NCBI GenBank assembly: GCA_001275005.1
Contig: JWZX01003352.1
Coordinates: 1 to 64,000, forward strand
DNA: 64,000 bases
From: Chrysochromulina tobinii
Lineage: Eukaryota > Haptophyta > Prymnesiales > Chrysochromulinaceae
Direction: 5' to 3'
The notes under the pieces are model-generated. The model did not search any database, was not told the DNA's origin, and saw nothing but the letters and a program-made list of their open reading frames with translations. Positions 62,247 through 64,000 of the stretch are shown here, piece by piece. The position numbers and the translations under genes are program-made. How positions within the stretch are numbered: the first letter of the stretch is position 1; each line of letters opens with the position of its first letter.

Positions 62247-63359
62247 CTAGCCGCTCGCGCGGGTCGGGGCGAAGCGCTGGGCTTGCTTGAGCTGACGCTG
62301 AGCGTCCTGCTGCCGGATGTCGAAGGTACCCGGAGGGAAGACCCGTGGCACCTCCTTAGGGCGCGTGGCTTTCACGATGGGCACGCTCCCACCCTTGACC
62401 CATGAAAGTTCGTTCAGGGGGCCGCTCACCGGCGGCGGTTTCTCGGCCGCCGGTGCGGATTCGGACGGTTGGACTCCGCGGGCGGTTGCGCGCGCGACCG
62501 CTTCGCGCGCCGCGACCGTTACGGCGGCGGTTACGGCGGCGGCTAACGCCGGCGCCTGACGATCCTGCTCGTCGCGGTTGGCGGCCGTCTGCGAGCGCGT
62601 GACCGGGCGGAGCTTTCCCTTGTCGCCCGGCTGGCTGTAGGCTTCCGTACCGGAGAGCACGCCACGGATACCCATCGAATAGAGTTCGAGCAGCTCGTTG
62701 GCCTCGGACGCCTCGACGGCTTTCTTCTCCGCCTGCTGCCGCTTGAGCACTTCGCGCATCTTCGCAGCCTGCTGGTCCTTGACGAGCGCGCTACGGAGCT
62801 CCTCCGCAGAACAGCCGTCCGCTGTCTGCCGGCGCGTCACGCGCACGACCGTCTGTATCTGCGGCTGCGCCGGATCGAAGAGCACGCTGTGCTTGTAAAC
62901 ATCGCTCAGGTGGTCGCGCGCCGAGTGGCGCGGCAGCATCGGCGGAGCATCCTTCCGCTGCACCAGCGGATTGGCATCCGCGCGCGACAGCCACTCGACC
63001 GCCGGCATGACTTCGGTCGAGCGATCGCCGTCCACGCGCCGTTCGTAGCTTACCGAAAGATTTCGCATCTCCTCCTCGGCCGTCGGAACATTTGAGTACT
63101 CCCGCCGCGGATACTGCGTCGGCCCAGGCTTTAGGTCGCCGGTCGGCGACTCGCCGTCACGCATGCCGAGCCGCCGCTCGAGCGGCGAGCGCAGCGACGC
63201 CGAGTCGCGTTTCTGTGGGTCATTGAAAGAGACGGTGTTGGTCGACTTGAAGCGCGTCTTCCTTTCTGGCGCCCACACGTCTTTTTCGGCACCGGAGTGG
63301 AGGCCAGTGGTCGTGTACTCAGGCGGGTCAGGCTTCTGCGCAAACCGACCGAACTGCAT
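62247..63359 (-). CDS. Hypothetical charged protein
   Basis: The frame gives 370 residues from ATG 63359 (MQFGRFAQKPDPPEYTTTG). Earlier starts at 63470 or GTG 63524 are in frame, but that upstream stretch is AT-richer and less protein-like. The N-terminal half is Pro/Arg/Ser-rich with short ordered patches (YPRREYSNVPTAEEEMRNLS). A charged helix follows (VKDQQAAKMREVLKRQQAEK), then an Ala-rich stretch and a Pro-rich tail. This style is frequent among flagellar and basal-body proteins, but no domain is recognised. Confidence 0.5.
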   Translation of the reverse strand: MQFGRFAQKPDPPEYTTTGLHSGAEKDVWAPERKTRFKSTNTVSFNDPQKRDSASLRSPLERRLGMRDGESPTGDLKPGPTQYPRREYSNVPTAEEEMRNLSVSYERRVDGDRSTEVMPAVEWLSRADANPLVQRKDAPPMLPRHSARDHLSDVYKHSVLFDPAQPQIQTVVRVTRRQTADGCSAEELRSALVKDQQAAKMREVLKRQQAEKKAVEASEANELLELYSMGIRGVLSGTEAYSQPGDKGKLRPVTRSQTAANRDEQDRQAPALAAAVTAAVTVAAREAVARATARGVQPSESAPAAEKPPPVSGPLNELSWVKGGSVPIVKATRPKEVPRVFPPGTFDIRQQDAQRQLKQAQRFAPTRASG

Positions 63360-63606
63360 GAGATGGCGTGGAGACCAAGCAGGGTGAAGATTGGAGCCGG
63401 GGCTAAAAATACGACCATGTTTTTGTAACTTTTCGTGCGTAACCGATCGCGCAAACATGCGAGGATGCATGCACAGCTGCCTTGCTCTTTCGGCACCGGT
63501 TTGCGGCGGCTGACAAGACTCCACCTACGAGCGATGATTGGCGATGATGCACGGTCGGACCGGAGTCTTCGCTGCACTGAAGCGACTGACTGAAGGCGCG
63601 ATTCCT

Positions 63607-63999
63607 CTATCGCATCGGCTCCCAGTCGTCCGGCTCTGAGTCACTCATCTCGAAAACGCGCGTGAGCTGCGCTGTGGGCGCTGCCGGCGCCGGCGCCGCA
63701 AAATCAGCCGTGAGCAGCGCCGAGAGCGGCTTGCCCTCGACCACCATGCCAAACCAGCAGATCTGGCCCAGTAGCAGACCGTTCACAGCGAGCCCAAAAG
63801 CGAACCCGGCCAGCAGCAGCGGATCCGAGCCTGCCAGCGCGATCGTGGTGAAGAGCCGCACCGAGCAGCCGGCACATGCGAGGCCCGCGGTCAGTGGCGA
63901 GTAGCCGCCGGGGCTTCTCCTCCGGAGATTCTGATAGAGCTGCGGGAGGAGGGCGCCCGTGTTCAAGAGGGTGGCCACCGTCTGGCCGAGCGCGACCAC
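63607..63999 (-). CDS. MPDU1-like PQ-loop protein, truncated by the window edge
   Basis: Only the C-terminal 130 residues are present; the gene continues beyond base 64000. The second PQ-loop is seen: LLNTGALLPQLYQNLRRRSPGGYSP, followed by LTAGLACAGCSVRLFTTI and DPLLLAGFAFGLAVNGLLLGQI. This is the pattern of mannose-P-dolichol utilization defect 1 (MPDU1/Lec35), an ER membrane protein needed for use of dolichol-linked sugars in N-glycosylation. A short acidic tail (SDSEPDDWEP) ends the chain. Confidence 0.75.
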   Translation of the reverse strand: MVALGQTVATLLNTGALLPQLYQNLRRRSPGGYSPLTAGLACAGCSVRLFTTIALAGSDPLLLAGFAFGLAVNGLLLGQICWFGMVVEGKPLSALLTADFAAPAPAAPTAQLTRVFEMSDSEPDDWEPMR

Positions 64000-64000
64000 A

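Overview
The window is nuclear DNA from a GC-rich, intron-bearing unicellular eukaryote. A haptophyte is my best guess, and a pelagophyte or another secondary-plastid alga is possible. The evidence is spliceosomal introns (GT-AG and one apparent GC-AG), eukaryote-only proteins (ABCF3/GCN20, RAB3GAP2-like, mitochondrial processing peptidase, a TRP channel, PARP, an EXS transporter), N-terminal signal peptides of the type used for secondary plastids, and repetitive introns like the introner-rich introns reported from marine algae. No operon, rRNA, tRNA, CRISPR or transposase was seen. Genes are dense and on both strands.

Layout. 0.4-3 kb: two minus-strand hypothetical genes, one with a satellite-filled intron. 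3.2-6.7 kb: an eight-exon ABCF3/GCN20 gene. 7-12.6 kb: a small membrane protein, then three methyltransferase-type genes (FkbM, an orphan SAM fold, carnosine N-methyltransferase-like). 12.8-19.1 kb: a secretory or plastid STI1 protein, a membrane protein, a glycosyltransferase, a disordered protein, a Cys-rich zinc-binding candidate and a ShKT-like membrane protein. 19.4-28.7 kb: MATE transporter, 1000-residue coiled-coil protein, TrmB-like methyltransferase, membrane-anchored alpha/beta hydrolase. 28.9-31.7 kb: mitochondrial-type Hsp78/ClpB. 32-35.1 kb: TRPV-like channel fused to a calmodulin-like domain. 35.3-40.1 kb: MPP-alpha-like peptidase, RAB3GAP2 N-terminal protein, endonuclease III. 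40.4-51.6 kb: one giant gene. 52.5-64 kb: EXS transporter, ornithine decarboxylase, EF-hand repeat protein, proline-rich membrane protein, a hypothetical gene and a truncated MPDU1-like PQ-loop gene.

Two things stand out. First, the giant gene (about 3,660-3,690 residues) appears to join a UPF1/ZNFX1-type RNA helicase, interrupted by a large Cys/His array with a ubiquitin-interacting motif, to NFX1-type zinc fingers, a RING-like module and an intact PARP catalytic domain. It reads as a single-chain RNA-sensing and ADP-ribosylation or ubiquitin machine. Second, many introns are bordered by direct repeats of exon sequence and filled with short reiterated motifs. Two intron families recur in unrelated genes, and one intron still holds a degraded copy of the uninterrupted exon junction. 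This looks like ongoing intron birth by local duplication or introner insertion.

Apparent frameshifts in the ClpB and TRP genes may be assembly errors and should be checked against reads. All exon boundaries are inferred by reading frames, splice dinucleotides and family conservation, not by transcripts.
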